From a virus: DNA of 25,955 bases. Within the stretch, counting starts at the first letter, position 1. Every line of letters starts with the position of its first letter. A program made the translations under genes and the position numbers. Location of the stretch: positions 1-25,955 of the IMG/VR virus record IMGVR_UViG_3300032722_000105. One strand, 5' to 3'. A model generated the notes under the pieces. It was not told where the DNA came from. It made no database searches and saw only the letters and a program-made list of their open reading frames with translations. This document shows positions 5,736 to 11,255 of the stretch, in pieces.

Positions 5736-5816
5736 ATGAACAAGTTTATTGAATGGTCTGGTGTAGTTCTTTTAGCTGTTTTACTTGCTGCAATGTTTGT
5801 TTATGGAGGTGTGTAA
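5736..5816 (+). CDS. Tiny single-span membrane peptide
   Basis: A 26-residue frame (MNKFIEWSGVVLLAVLLAAM, then FVYGGV) that is nearly all one transmembrane helix. The ATG abuts the upstream stop, a GGGAGAG ribosome site sits just before it, and its stop overlaps the next start (TAATG). The spacing on both sides is that of a translated operon gene. The function is unknown. It is one of several minute membrane proteins in this operon. Confidence 0.62.
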   Translation: MNKFIEWSGVVLLAVLLAAMFVYGGV

Positions 5817-6109
5817 TGGGAATGTCTAAACATGATGCTTACTATGAACCTGAAGATTATGATGACCGCCATGATGAAATTGAAGGCAGAGCATGGGAAT
5901 TGATGAAAGTTGGAGCTGAATATGATTACAGAACTTCAGGAGCAATTTCTGAAGCAATGGGTGAGTTAGATGTAGATACTGCAAAAGCACTTCAGGATGT
6001 AATTGATACAGGTGATTTTGAAAAGATTGGTCGCAAAATGATGATGATTGCTTGCGACTATATGGAAAAGTTTGCTTTAGATGCAGCAGAATCAGAAATT
6101 TTAGACTAA
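5816..6109 (+). CDS. Hypothetical acidic early protein
   Basis: The gene encodes 97 residues from the ATG at 5816, chosen because GGAGGT lies 5 bases upstream and the ATG overlaps the preceding stop. A longer frame from 5753 would translate the membrane peptide gene out of phase into an implausible Cys-rich leader. The protein is strongly acidic at the start (YYEPEDYDDRHDEIEG) and helical after. I recognise no domain. The small acidic character is seen in phage proteins that mimic DNA or inhibit host enzymes, but nothing specific supports that here. Confidence 0.68.
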   Translation: MGMSKHDAYYEPEDYDDRHDEIEGRAWELMKVGAEYDYRTSGAISEAMGELDVDTAKALQDVIDTGDFEKIGRKMMMIACDYMEKFALDAAESEILD

Positions 6110-6118
6110 GGAAAAGTG

Positions 6119-6655
6119 ATGAAAACTTTTAATGAATTAAGACTTATTAATGTCAATGAACATACAGAGCGCAAAGGTAAATTTACTTATCTTTCTTGGA
6201 CCTGGGCTGTAGACCAGCTTTTACAAAATGATCCTACAGCTACCTGGAAGTTTGATGAGCCAGTTTATTTTGCTGAAACTTTAATGGTTTTTTGTTCAGT
6301 AACAGCTTTTGGCAAAACTATGACTTGCCAGATGCCAGTTTTAAACAATATGAACAAAGCCATTCAAAACCCTGATGCCTTTGCTGTAAATACCGCTATG
6401 CAAAGGGCTTTGGTAAAAACAATCAGTCTATTCGGAATTGGCCTTTATATCTATGCTGGTGAGGATTTGCCTGATGAAGAAACCCCTGATTTGGCTGTAG
6501 AGGCTGATAAATGGGTTGAGGCTATTTCTAATTGTGATTCTATTGAATTGCTTAAAGATGTCTACAAAAATGCCTATAACACCTTGTCAAAAGACAAATC
6601 AGCAGTTGCTAAGATTTCAGCAGCCAAAGATGCTAAGAAAGCTGAACTATCATGA
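6119..6655 (+). CDS. DUF1071-type single-strand annealing protein
   Basis: A 178-residue protein from the ATG at 6119, with AAGGAAAA upstream; a GTG precedes it. The N-terminal half carries FNELRLINVNEHTERKGKFT, YLSWTWAVDQLL and a basic-aromatic core. QRALVKTISLFGIGLYIYAGED forms the characteristic end of the DUF1071 domain. DUF1071 belongs to the Rad52-like single-strand annealing proteins of phages, which pair complementary strands made by a 5'-3' exonuclease. The YqaJ exonuclease gene two small genes downstream completes such a pair. The C-terminal 50 residues are a helical tail of the sort that contacts SSB or exonuclease. Confidence 0.83.
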   Translation: MKTFNELRLINVNEHTERKGKFTYLSWTWAVDQLLQNDPTATWKFDEPVYFAETLMVFCSVTAFGKTMTCQMPVLNNMNKAIQNPDAFAVNTAMQRALVKTISLFGIGLYIYAGEDLPDEETPDLAVEADKWVEAISNCDSIELLKDVYKNAYNTLSKDKSAVAKISAAKDAKKAELS

Positions 6656-6828
6656 AAAATTTTGAAGAATGGGAAATAACTTACAAAGTAGTTCTTGCAA
6701 ATCCTGTTGGATGCAAAATTCCGCTTCAAATGATTCATGAATCTTTAAATGCTGCTGTGGAAAAAATGGTGATTGGAAACAAAGTAGCCATTGGAAGAAC
6801 AACAGCTCAAGCGGAGATAATTGAATGA
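6652..6828 (+). CDS. Hypothetical small protein between annealing protein and exonuclease
   Basis: A 58-residue frame (MKNFEEWEITYKVVLANPVG ... AQAEIIE). The ATG overlaps the annealing-protein stop (TCATGA) and its TGA overlaps the next ATG. The predicted fold is beta then helix, with no membrane segment. I recognise no family. Coupling on both sides makes translation likely. Confidence 0.65.
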   Translation: MKNFEEWEITYKVVLANPVGCKIPLQMIHESLNAAVEKMVIGNKVAIGRTTAQAEIIE

Positions 6829-6923
6829 CCTGGGCCGACAAAGTAGCCATAGCAACATTAGTGATTGCATCTGTCATTTTGATGGGTGTAATCAGACTAG
6901 CAATTAGATTGGGAGGGGTATGA
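6825..6923 (+). CDS. Tiny single-span membrane peptide
   Basis: A 32-residue frame starting MTWADKVAIATLVIASVILM with one transmembrane helix followed by arginines (RLAIRLGGV), predicting an inner-membrane peptide with a cytoplasmic basic end. It has a GGAG ribosome site and overlaps both neighbours by 4 bases (ATGA). Its 3' end carries the ribosome site (GGGAGGGG) of the exonuclease gene, so its translation may gate exonuclease synthesis. The function is unknown. Confidence 0.62.
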   Translation: MTWADKVAIATLVIASVILMGVIRLAIRLGGV

Positions 6924-7558
6924 CTACCTTTACAACAGAAGATAGAATAGCTGTCGAACAAGGCACTCCAGAGTGGCATCAGATGCGCCTAGGCAAGGTT
7001 ACAGCTTCTAGAGTAGCCGACATATTGGCTAAGACTAAAACAGGGCCATCTGCTTCTAGACAGAACTACCTTATTGAATTAGCCTTACAGCGCACTACAG
7101 GCATCATTCAAGAATCTTACTCCAACTCTGCAATGGAATGGGGTACTCAAACTGAACCTCAAGCAAGGGTAGCTTATGAAGTCAATACCAATAATTTTGT
7201 CGATCAAGTCGCTTTCATTGACCATCCTAGTATTAAGTGGTTTGGTTGCAGTCCTGATGGGCTTGTTTCTGATAGGGGTCTTGTGGAGATTAAATGTCCT
7301 AATAGCGCAACTCATTGGGAGTATTTCAAAGCTAAAGAACCACCTAAAAAATACTTTATCCAGATGCAAGCTCAAATAGCTGTAACTAATAGGGATTGGT
7401 GCGATTTTGTAAGTTTTGACCCCAGGATGCCTGACCGCAGCCAGTTGCTAGTTGTTCGAGTTAATAGGGATGACCATTTTATTTTAGACATGGAAAGAGA
7501 AGTTAAGCAGTTTTTAGATGAAGTAGAAGCAGAAGTTCAACAAATGAAAGGGATGTAA
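6920..7558 (+). CDS. YqaJ-family viral exonuclease (lambda Exo type)
   Basis: A 212-residue protein with the complete YqaJ core: GTPEWHQMRLGKVTASRVAD (15-34), AMEWGTQTEPQAR (71-83), FGCSPDGLV with Asp113, LVEIKCP with Glu123 and Lys125, and an IQMQAQI helix (147-153). These are the PD-(D/E)XK catalytic residues of the lambda exonuclease family, which degrade one strand 5'-3' to leave 3' single-stranded tails. Length is normal. Together with the DUF1071 protein upstream and the SSB-like protein 3 bases downstream it forms a phage recombination module, used in genome-end processing, concatemer formation or repair. Confidence 0.9.
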   Translation: MTTFTTEDRIAVEQGTPEWHQMRLGKVTASRVADILAKTKTGPSASRQNYLIELALQRTTGIIQESYSNSAMEWGTQTEPQARVAYEVNTNNFVDQVAFIDHPSIKWFGCSPDGLVSDRGLVEIKCPNSATHWEYFKAKEPPKKYFIQMQAQIAVTNRDWCDFVSFDPRMPDRSQLLVVRVNRDDHFILDMEREVKQFLDEVEAEVQQMKGM

Positions 7559-7560
7559 AA

Positions 7561-7815
7561 ATGGCTATTAAATGGTATGTAAAGGCTCCAGTTTCTGAAT
7601 ACACAGCTCAGGATGGAACAAATAAGAAAAGATATGCTACAGTTGGGATTGTTACAGAAACTAAAAAAGGGGATTTGATGCTTAAGCTTGAAATGTTTCC
7701 TTTATTGGGATTAAAAGAAGGTGCTTTTTGGGCCTATTTAAATGTTCCAGAAGAAAAATCAGAACAAGCTGAAAAATCATCAAATTCTATAGAAGATGAC
7801 AAAATCCCTTTCTAA
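7561..7815 (+). CDS. Small SSB-like single-stranded DNA binding protein
   Basis: The 84-residue protein has a beta-rich N-terminal part (IKWYVKAPVSEY, KRYATVGIVTET, LMLKLEMFPLLG, WAYLNVP) compatible with a minimal OB-type barrel. A polar linker leads to the terminal EDDKIPF, which closely resembles the acidic DDDIPF tip that bacterial SSB uses to bind partner proteins. It sits 3 bases after the exonuclease gene. An SSB function is inferred from the tail, the strands and the context; the barrel is shorter than canonical SSB. The last 20 bases overlap the start of the HNH gene. Confidence 0.62.
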   Translation: MAIKWYVKAPVSEYTAQDGTNKKRYATVGIVTETKKGDLMLKLEMFPLLGLKEGAFWAYLNVPEEKSEQAEKSSNSIEDDKIPF

Positions 7816-8284
7816 AGAATTATTGCTTGAATTATTCCAATACAAAGATGGCAATTTGTATTGGAAAAAATTAATAAGCAAAAAAACTGTTATTGGAAAA
7901 TTGGCTGGAAGCAAAACTAATGATTATAAAAGAGTTGCTTTTTATGGCAAAGAATACTATTTGCATAGAATTATTTTTATGATGCACAAAGGATATATGC
8001 CTAAGTTTATAGACCATATAGATAACAATAAATCCAATAACAAAATAGAAAATTTAAGGGAAGCAAGCCATTCTCAAAATCAATGGAACCATAAATTAAG
8101 ATCTGACAATAAATCAGGAATTAAAGGGGTTTCTTGGGCTAATCGAGATAAATCTTGGAAAGCTCAATGTTATGTAAATGGTAAACAGTATCAACTTGGA
8201 TATTTTAAAGATTTAAATGAAGCAAAAAATGTTGTTATGGAATTTAGACAAGAAAATCATAAGGAGTTTATGAATCATGGGTAA
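7796..8284 (+). CDS. HNH homing endonuclease with AP2 domain (copy 1)
   Basis: A 162-residue protein. Residues 1-100 hold the HNH_3-type nuclease core: YYLHRIIFMMH (54-64), IDHIDNN with His74 as the general base, and IENLREA and SQNQWN with the conserved Asn residues. Residues 105-158 form an AP2-type DNA-binding domain (NKSGIKGVSW, WKAQCYVNGK, LGYFKDLNEAKN). This is the composition of free-standing phage homing endonucleases of the I-HmuI relatives. Codon use is markedly more AT-rich than in the flanking genes. It starts 20 bases inside the SSB-like gene and ends in NHG, where the next gene begins. It is a paralogue of the gene at 9135-9629. Confidence 0.88.
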   Translation: MTKSLSKELLLELFQYKDGNLYWKKLISKKTVIGKLAGSKTNDYKRVAFYGKEYYLHRIIFMMHKGYMPKFIDHIDNNKSNNKIENLREASHSQNQWNHKLRSDNKSGIKGVSWANRDKSWKAQCYVNGKQYQLGYFKDLNEAKNVVMEFRQENHKEFMNHG

Positions 8285-8408
8285 AAAATATATCGCAGCA
8301 GTAGCTTTCTTTTTTGTAACTGGCTTGGCTTTAGCTCAACACGCAAATTGCTGGCAACAATATGTTTGTGGTGGCGCTGGATGTCAATGGGTAACTATTT
8401 GCCGATAA
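8277..8408 (+). CDS. Exported small cysteine-rich peptide
   Basis: A 43-residue frame. It begins MGKKYIAAVAFFFVTGLALA, a textbook signal peptide: basic start, hydrophobic core, and A-x-A-like sites near residues 18-23. The mature part of about 20 residues has Cys25, Cys31, Cys36 and Cys42, suggesting two disulfides in the periplasm. AAGGAG (8261-8266) lies 10 bases before the ATG, within the HNH gene. The ATG is formed by the last codons of that gene. The function is unknown; a periplasmic or membrane-facing role such as superinfection exclusion or envelope stress is speculation. Confidence 0.66.
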   Translation: MGKKYIAAVAFFFVTGLALAQHANCWQQYVCGGAGCQWVTICR

Positions 8409-8417
8409 GGAGAAGTC

Positions 8418-8567
8418 ATGGGAGCAATAGTTGGAATACTTTGTGGATTTGCTTGGCTAACTCACATATTTTTTTGCTTTAGTCATGCAGCCTGGGGTTT
8501 TTTAATTGCAGGTGCTTTATTTTTTCCAATCGGAATCCTTCATGGATTCTATCTTTGGGCTCAATAG
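8418..8567 (+). CDS. Two-span small membrane protein
   Basis: A 49-residue protein with two hydrophobic segments (IVGILCGFAWLTHIFFCF and AWGFLIAGALFFPIGILHGF). AAGGAG lies 8 bases upstream, and the downstream gene's AGGAGG ribosome site overlaps its stop. The GAWGFLIAGALFFP...HG pattern is familiar from small phage inner-membrane proteins without known function. Holin activity is unlikely because the lysis genes with their own holin lie in the late operon. Probably expressed early. Confidence 0.66.
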   Translation: MGAIVGILCGFAWLTHIFFCFSHAAWGFLIAGALFFPIGILHGFYLWAQ

Positions 8568-8575
8568 GAGGCATT

Positions 8576-8779
8576 ATGAATGAACACATATGGACTGCTG
8601 CTGGAACTGACATTACAATTCGCTGGAGAATGAATGGCTGGACACCGCCATCAGAGATTCAGGGTTATAGGGATAAATGGCGATACTATCAAAATCTTCC
8701 TTTGCGCCAGCTTGACGATGCAGCTAAAGAGCAATATGAACAGGTCTTGCGAAAGGCCAAAGTAATGAGGATTAAATAA
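8576..8779 (+). CDS. Hypothetical phage protein
   Basis: The gene encodes 67 residues from the ATG at 8576, chosen because AGGAGG (8566-8571) is ideally placed; a frame from 8555 would begin inside the upstream gene without a ribosome site. The sequence has WRMNGWTPPSE, KWRYYQNLPLRQLDDAAKEQ and YEQVLRKAKVMRIK, a helical, basic protein of a type common in proteobacterial phages, where P-S-E..........W..YQNLPLR is conserved. No function is known to me. Its stop overlaps the next start. Confidence 0.7.
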   Translation: MNEHIWTAAGTDITIRWRMNGWTPPSEIQGYRDKWRYYQNLPLRQLDDAAKEQYEQVLRKAKVMRIK

Positions 8780-9069
8780 TGGCAACTAAAAAATTAACTG
8801 TAAAAGAACCAGCTATAAAAGAGAAATCTGGCAAGGTTATTGTGGCTAAGTCAAAAGCTTATAGCCATGATGAACTAAAAAAGATAGCTGGAAAAGAAGC
8901 AAAAGGCGCAAAGCATGAATTTGAGCTTTCTAATGGTCGGATTGTCACTCGCAAAGTTGCAGCTAAGATTGCAGAAAAAGCTGGTGAAGTTCCTAAATCT
9001 GTTGGGAAAAAACTACACTCTCATGATTTGCGAAGAAGTGCTGGAATTAAAAAAATTAAGTTAAAATAA
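8779..9069 (+). CDS. Lysine-rich basic protein
   Basis: A 96-residue protein with about one quarter Lys or Arg. The middle segment (HEFELSNGRIVTRKVAAKIAEKAG) could form a small beta-hairpin plus helix, flanked by basic tails. It resembles small basic phage proteins that coat DNA or bind RNA, but I recognise no named domain. The ATG overlaps the preceding stop (TAATG). A hairpin follows the stop, so this gene may end a transcript segment before the second HNH gene. Confidence 0.66.
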   Translation: MATKKLTVKEPAIKEKSGKVIVAKSKAYSHDELKKIAGKEAKGAKHEFELSNGRIVTRKVAAKIAEKAGEVPKSVGKKLHSHDLRRSAGIKKIKLK

Positions 9070-9075
9070 ACAAAA

Positions 9076-9103
9076 CCCCTAAAGGTCTGACAACCAATAG
9101 GGG
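9076..9103 (+). terminator. Hairpin downstream of the Lys-rich gene
   Basis: CCCCTA (9076-9081) pairs with TAGGGG (9098-9103) across a 16-base loop, just after the stop of the Lys-rich gene. There is no strong T-run after it (CTTCT), so it may be a weak terminator or an RNA-processing or attenuation element. The rest of the 65-base gap holds the ribosome site of the next gene. Confidence 0.3.
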
Positions 9104-9134
9104 CTTCTAACCACCACAATTTATAGGAATTGCT

Positions 9135-9629
9135 ATGGCTGATAAAATTTTAACTCAAGAATATTTACATGAAATTTTTTTATACGAAAATGGCAATTTG
9201 TATTGGAAAATTAATTCTTCTAAAAATGTAAAAGCTGGTTCAATTTGCAAACAAGTTGATTTAAGAGGATACAAAAAAGTAACGCTTAATAGAAAAAGTT
9301 ATTCTCAAAGTAGAGTAATTTTTATGATGCATTATGGATTTTTATCAAAAGAAATTGATCATATAAATTGTATTAAAACAGATAATAGAATAGAAAACTT
9401 ACGACCAGCATCAACTGTTGAAAATGGACAAAATAAAAAAATTCAAAAAAATAATAAATCAGGCTTTAAAAATGTGCATTGGTGCAAAACTAATAAAAAA
9501 TGGATTGTTACTATTAAAGTGAATAAAAAAACAATTTTTGTTGGGGGTTTTAAAGATGTTGAGTTAGCTGATTTAGTTGCACAAGAAGCTAGAATCAAAT
9601 ATCACAAAAGATTTGCCAATCATGGATGA
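9135..9629 (+). CDS. HNH homing endonuclease with AP2 domain (copy 2)
   Basis: A 164-residue paralogue of the protein at 7796-8284, with the same order: NGNLYWK near the start, VIFMMHYGF, EIDHINC with the catalytic-type Asp-His, RIENLRPAS and VENGQN, then an AP2-type domain (NKSGFKNVHW, WIVTIKVNKKT, VGGFKDVELAD), and an identical terminal NHG. One difference is that the H-R-I-I-F-M-M-H segment of copy 1 has Ser in place of its first His, so activity may differ. Base composition is very AT-rich compared with its neighbours, a mark of a mobile gene. AGGAATT lies before the ATG. The downstream membrane peptide starts within its last codons. Confidence 0.87.
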   Translation: MADKILTQEYLHEIFLYENGNLYWKINSSKNVKAGSICKQVDLRGYKKVTLNRKSYSQSRVIFMMHYGFLSKEIDHINCIKTDNRIENLRPASTVENGQNKKIQKNNKSGFKNVHWCKTNKKWIVTIKVNKKTIFVGGFKDVELADLVAQEARIKYHKRFANHG

Positions 9630-9714
9630 TATAGCCATGATTTTCGGTTTAACTGTCTTGATTGGCTTTGTCATTGTAATTTTTTATTTAATCGGAAAAG
9701 ACCATGACAAATGA
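9622..9714 (+). CDS. Tiny single-span membrane peptide
   Basis: A 30-residue frame (MDDIAMIFGLTVLIGFVIVI, then FYLIGKDHDK) with one long transmembrane helix and a charged end. Its ATG is made by the last codons of HNH copy 2, and its stop lies 8 bases inside the following gene. No clear ribosome site precedes it, so it would rely on re-initiation. The function is unknown; similar coupling to the exported peptide after HNH copy 1 makes it more credible. Confidence 0.52.
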   Translation: MDDIAMIFGLTVLIGFVIVIFYLIGKDHDK

Positions 9715-9892
9715 AGGAATCCCTTTTGGGGGTAATTTAAAAGTTCCAGATAATGATTGTGAAGAAACTTTCTTTGCTTTATATCCTGATTTCTTTTATG
9801 AAGGTTCTACAGCTTTAACTTTGTGGACTCAGGGCTGGCAAGCAGCTTTAGACCATGCAGAGTATAAAAAGCCTGTAATACAACTAATTTGA
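9704..9892 (+). CDS. Hypothetical small acidic protein
   Basis: A 62-residue protein, acidic and aromatic (DNDCEETFFALYPDFFYEG, LTLWTQGWQAALDHAEY). It looks like a small soluble helical protein, with a W..GWQAA..HA.Y pattern that I associate with short phage proteins of unknown role. It overlaps the membrane peptide by 11 bases and the PPK2 start by 4 bases, so it is translationally coupled to PPK2 and would be made with it. Confidence 0.62.
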   Translation: MTNEGIPFGGNLKVPDNDCEETFFALYPDFFYEGSTALTLWTQGWQAALDHAEYKKPVIQLI

Positions 9893-10656
9893 GCTCAATA
9901 GACCAATCGGAAGATTCTCCAAGGAATCTTATTGGCCTCAAGGAATATGAGGCCAAGAAGTATTTATTACAAATTGAGTTATTAAAATGGCAAAATTTTG
10001 TCAAAGATCAAAAAACTCAGCATATTATTATTTTTGAAGGTAGAGATGCAGCAGGCAAGGGTGGAAGTATTAAAAGATTTATGGAGCACCTTAATCCACG
10101 AGGAGCAAGAGTGGTTGCTTTGGAAAAGCCAACTGAGCTTGAAAAGCTTGAATGGTACTGGACCAGGCATCTTAGAGAATTTCCTAGAGCAGGCGAGATT
10201 ACATTTTGGGATAGAAGCTGGTACAACAGGGCTGGAGTAGAGCCTGTAATGGGGTTTTGCACTCCAGACCAAACAAGGCAATTTTTTAAAGAGTGCGCCA
10301 AATTAGAAAAAATTTGGATTGAAGCTGATATTCAGATTATTAAGTTTTGGTATTCAGTAAGCAAAAAAGAGCAAGCCAGAAGGTTTGAGGATAGAGAGCT
10401 TCATCCTTTAAAGCTTGGCAAGTTAAGCCCTATAGATGTTGCTTCACAAACCCTTTGGGATGAATACACCAAGGCCAAAAATGAGATGTTTAAGCAAACT
10501 AATATTTCAGAATGTCCTTGGGTGCAAGTAAAATCTGATTGCAAAAGGTCTGCAAGATTGGCAAGTATGCAGTATGTTCTTTTGAAAAATAATTACCCAG
10601 ACCGCAATTTGGAAAACATCGGAGCTATTAACTCCGACATTCTTAAGCTAGTTTAA
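9889..10656 (+). CDS. ppk2: Polyphosphate kinase 2 (PPK2 family)
   Basis: A 255-residue protein covering the full single-domain PPK2 fold. Walker A is FEGRDAAGKGG (49-59), followed by HLNPRGARVVALEKPTELE (67-85), Walker B DRSWYNRAGVE (108-118), VMGFCTP, IKFWYSVSKKEQARRFEDR (150-169) and a lid-like LKLGKLSPID (174-183). PPK2 enzymes move the terminal phosphate of polyphosphate onto ADP, GDP or NMPs, or work in reverse. The strand-P-loop-lid set appears intact, but the usual Trp of the WKLSP lid motif is Gly here. The start is a TTG overlapping the upstream stop by 4 bases; the first in-frame ATG lies after Walker A, so the TTG is needed. Last gene of the early operon. In a phage it may refill NTPs from host polyphosphate; that role is inference. 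Confidence 0.93.
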   Translation: MSSIDQSEDSPRNLIGLKEYEAKKYLLQIELLKWQNFVKDQKTQHIIIFEGRDAAGKGGSIKRFMEHLNPRGARVVALEKPTELEKLEWYWTRHLREFPRAGEITFWDRSWYNRAGVEPVMGFCTPDQTRQFFKECAKLEKIWIEADIQIIKFWYSVSKKEQARRFEDRELHPLKLGKLSPIDVASQTLWDEYTKAKNEMFKQTNISECPWVQVKSDCKRSARLASMQYVLLKNNYPDRNLENIGAINSDILKLV

Positions 10657-11255
10657 GCCCCTAGAACATCCATTGCTTTATGTATTCTGTCAATTCTATC
10701 TTGCAAACCTAAAAGACCGCCATTTATTCTTTTTGTCATGGCTTCCCAGTTTTCATCATCAGCCAATAAATTTAACTGCTTGCGATTCCAAAACCATCCT
10801 GCACTCATACAAGCCCATTCAGGCTCTAAGAGAAGCTCAGGATGCTGTATTAATGGCTGACCTATAGCATCGCCACATACTTGATAGTTTGACCGCCCTG
10901 TAAGCTGTATTAAGCCTCTGCCATGAAAATTCCATCCATCACCATCTTCTGTATTTCCAAGGTCTGCTCTACCGCCATAAACCTTGTTTGCGATAGCTTG
11001 AGGATTGTTATTATATTTTTCAGCAGTATTGGCATCTGGGAATCTAGAAGGCCAAACTCGCATTAAAGTTCCAGCAGAATAATGAAGATTTTCTTCAAGA
11101 GTCTTAAAGTTTGCTGATTCATGACCGCATTGACCTATGAAGGCTGCTTGTCTAACTGGAGTATTAATTCCATATTTGGCAAAAGTATCTTCTAAAGGTT
11201 TAAGCCATTTAGTATCAATTCCTAATGCTTGAAGTTGTTCATTATTTAATGGCAT
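10653..11255 (-). CDS. Endolysin, glycoside hydrolase family 19 type
   Basis: A 200-residue protein. RQAAFIGQCGHESANFKTLE holds Glu46 as the likely acid catalyst, with Glu54/Glu55 close by. GRGLIQLTGRSNY (112-124) is the substrate-cleft motif of GH19 chitinase-like lysozymes. GWFWNRKQLNLLAD and TKRINGG complete the fold. GH19 endolysins cut the glycan of peptidoglycan after holin release. It has no signal peptide, as expected for a holin-dependent enzyme. The start overlaps the end of the HNH gene by 14 bases. Its stop overlaps the convergent PPK2 stop by 4 bases, with no terminator between them. Confidence 0.92.
   Translation of the reverse strand: MPLNNEQLQALGIDTKWLKPLEDTFAKYGINTPVRQAAFIGQCGHESANFKTLEENLHYSAGTLMRVWPSRFPDANTAEKYNNNPQAIANKVYGGRADLGNTEDGDGWNFHGRGLIQLTGRSNYQVCGDAIGQPLIQHPELLLEPEWACMSAGWFWNRKQLNLLADDENWEAMTKRINGGLLGLQDRIDRIHKAMDVLGA

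Noticed and set aside
5753-5815. Upstream extension of the acidic early protein
   Set aside because: The extension reads the membrane-peptide gene out of frame as a Cys-rich string; GGAGGT fits the ATG at 5816.
6650-6979. Minus-strand 109-residue frame across small plus-strand genes
   Set aside because: It opposes four coupled plus-strand genes and has no recognisable domain or ribosome site.
8270-8284. In-frame ATG near the end of HNH copy 1 as a start
   Set aside because: It only encodes MNHG; the out-of-frame ATG at 8277 leads into the exported peptide.
9982-10301. Several open frames inside PPK2 on both strands
   Set aside because: Shadow frames of a strongly conserved gene.
9889-10656. 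Thymidylate kinase or other P-loop NMP kinase as identity of the 255-residue protein
   Set aside because: The GRDAAGKGG, LNPRG, DRSWYNRAGVE and KLSP set is specific to PPK2.
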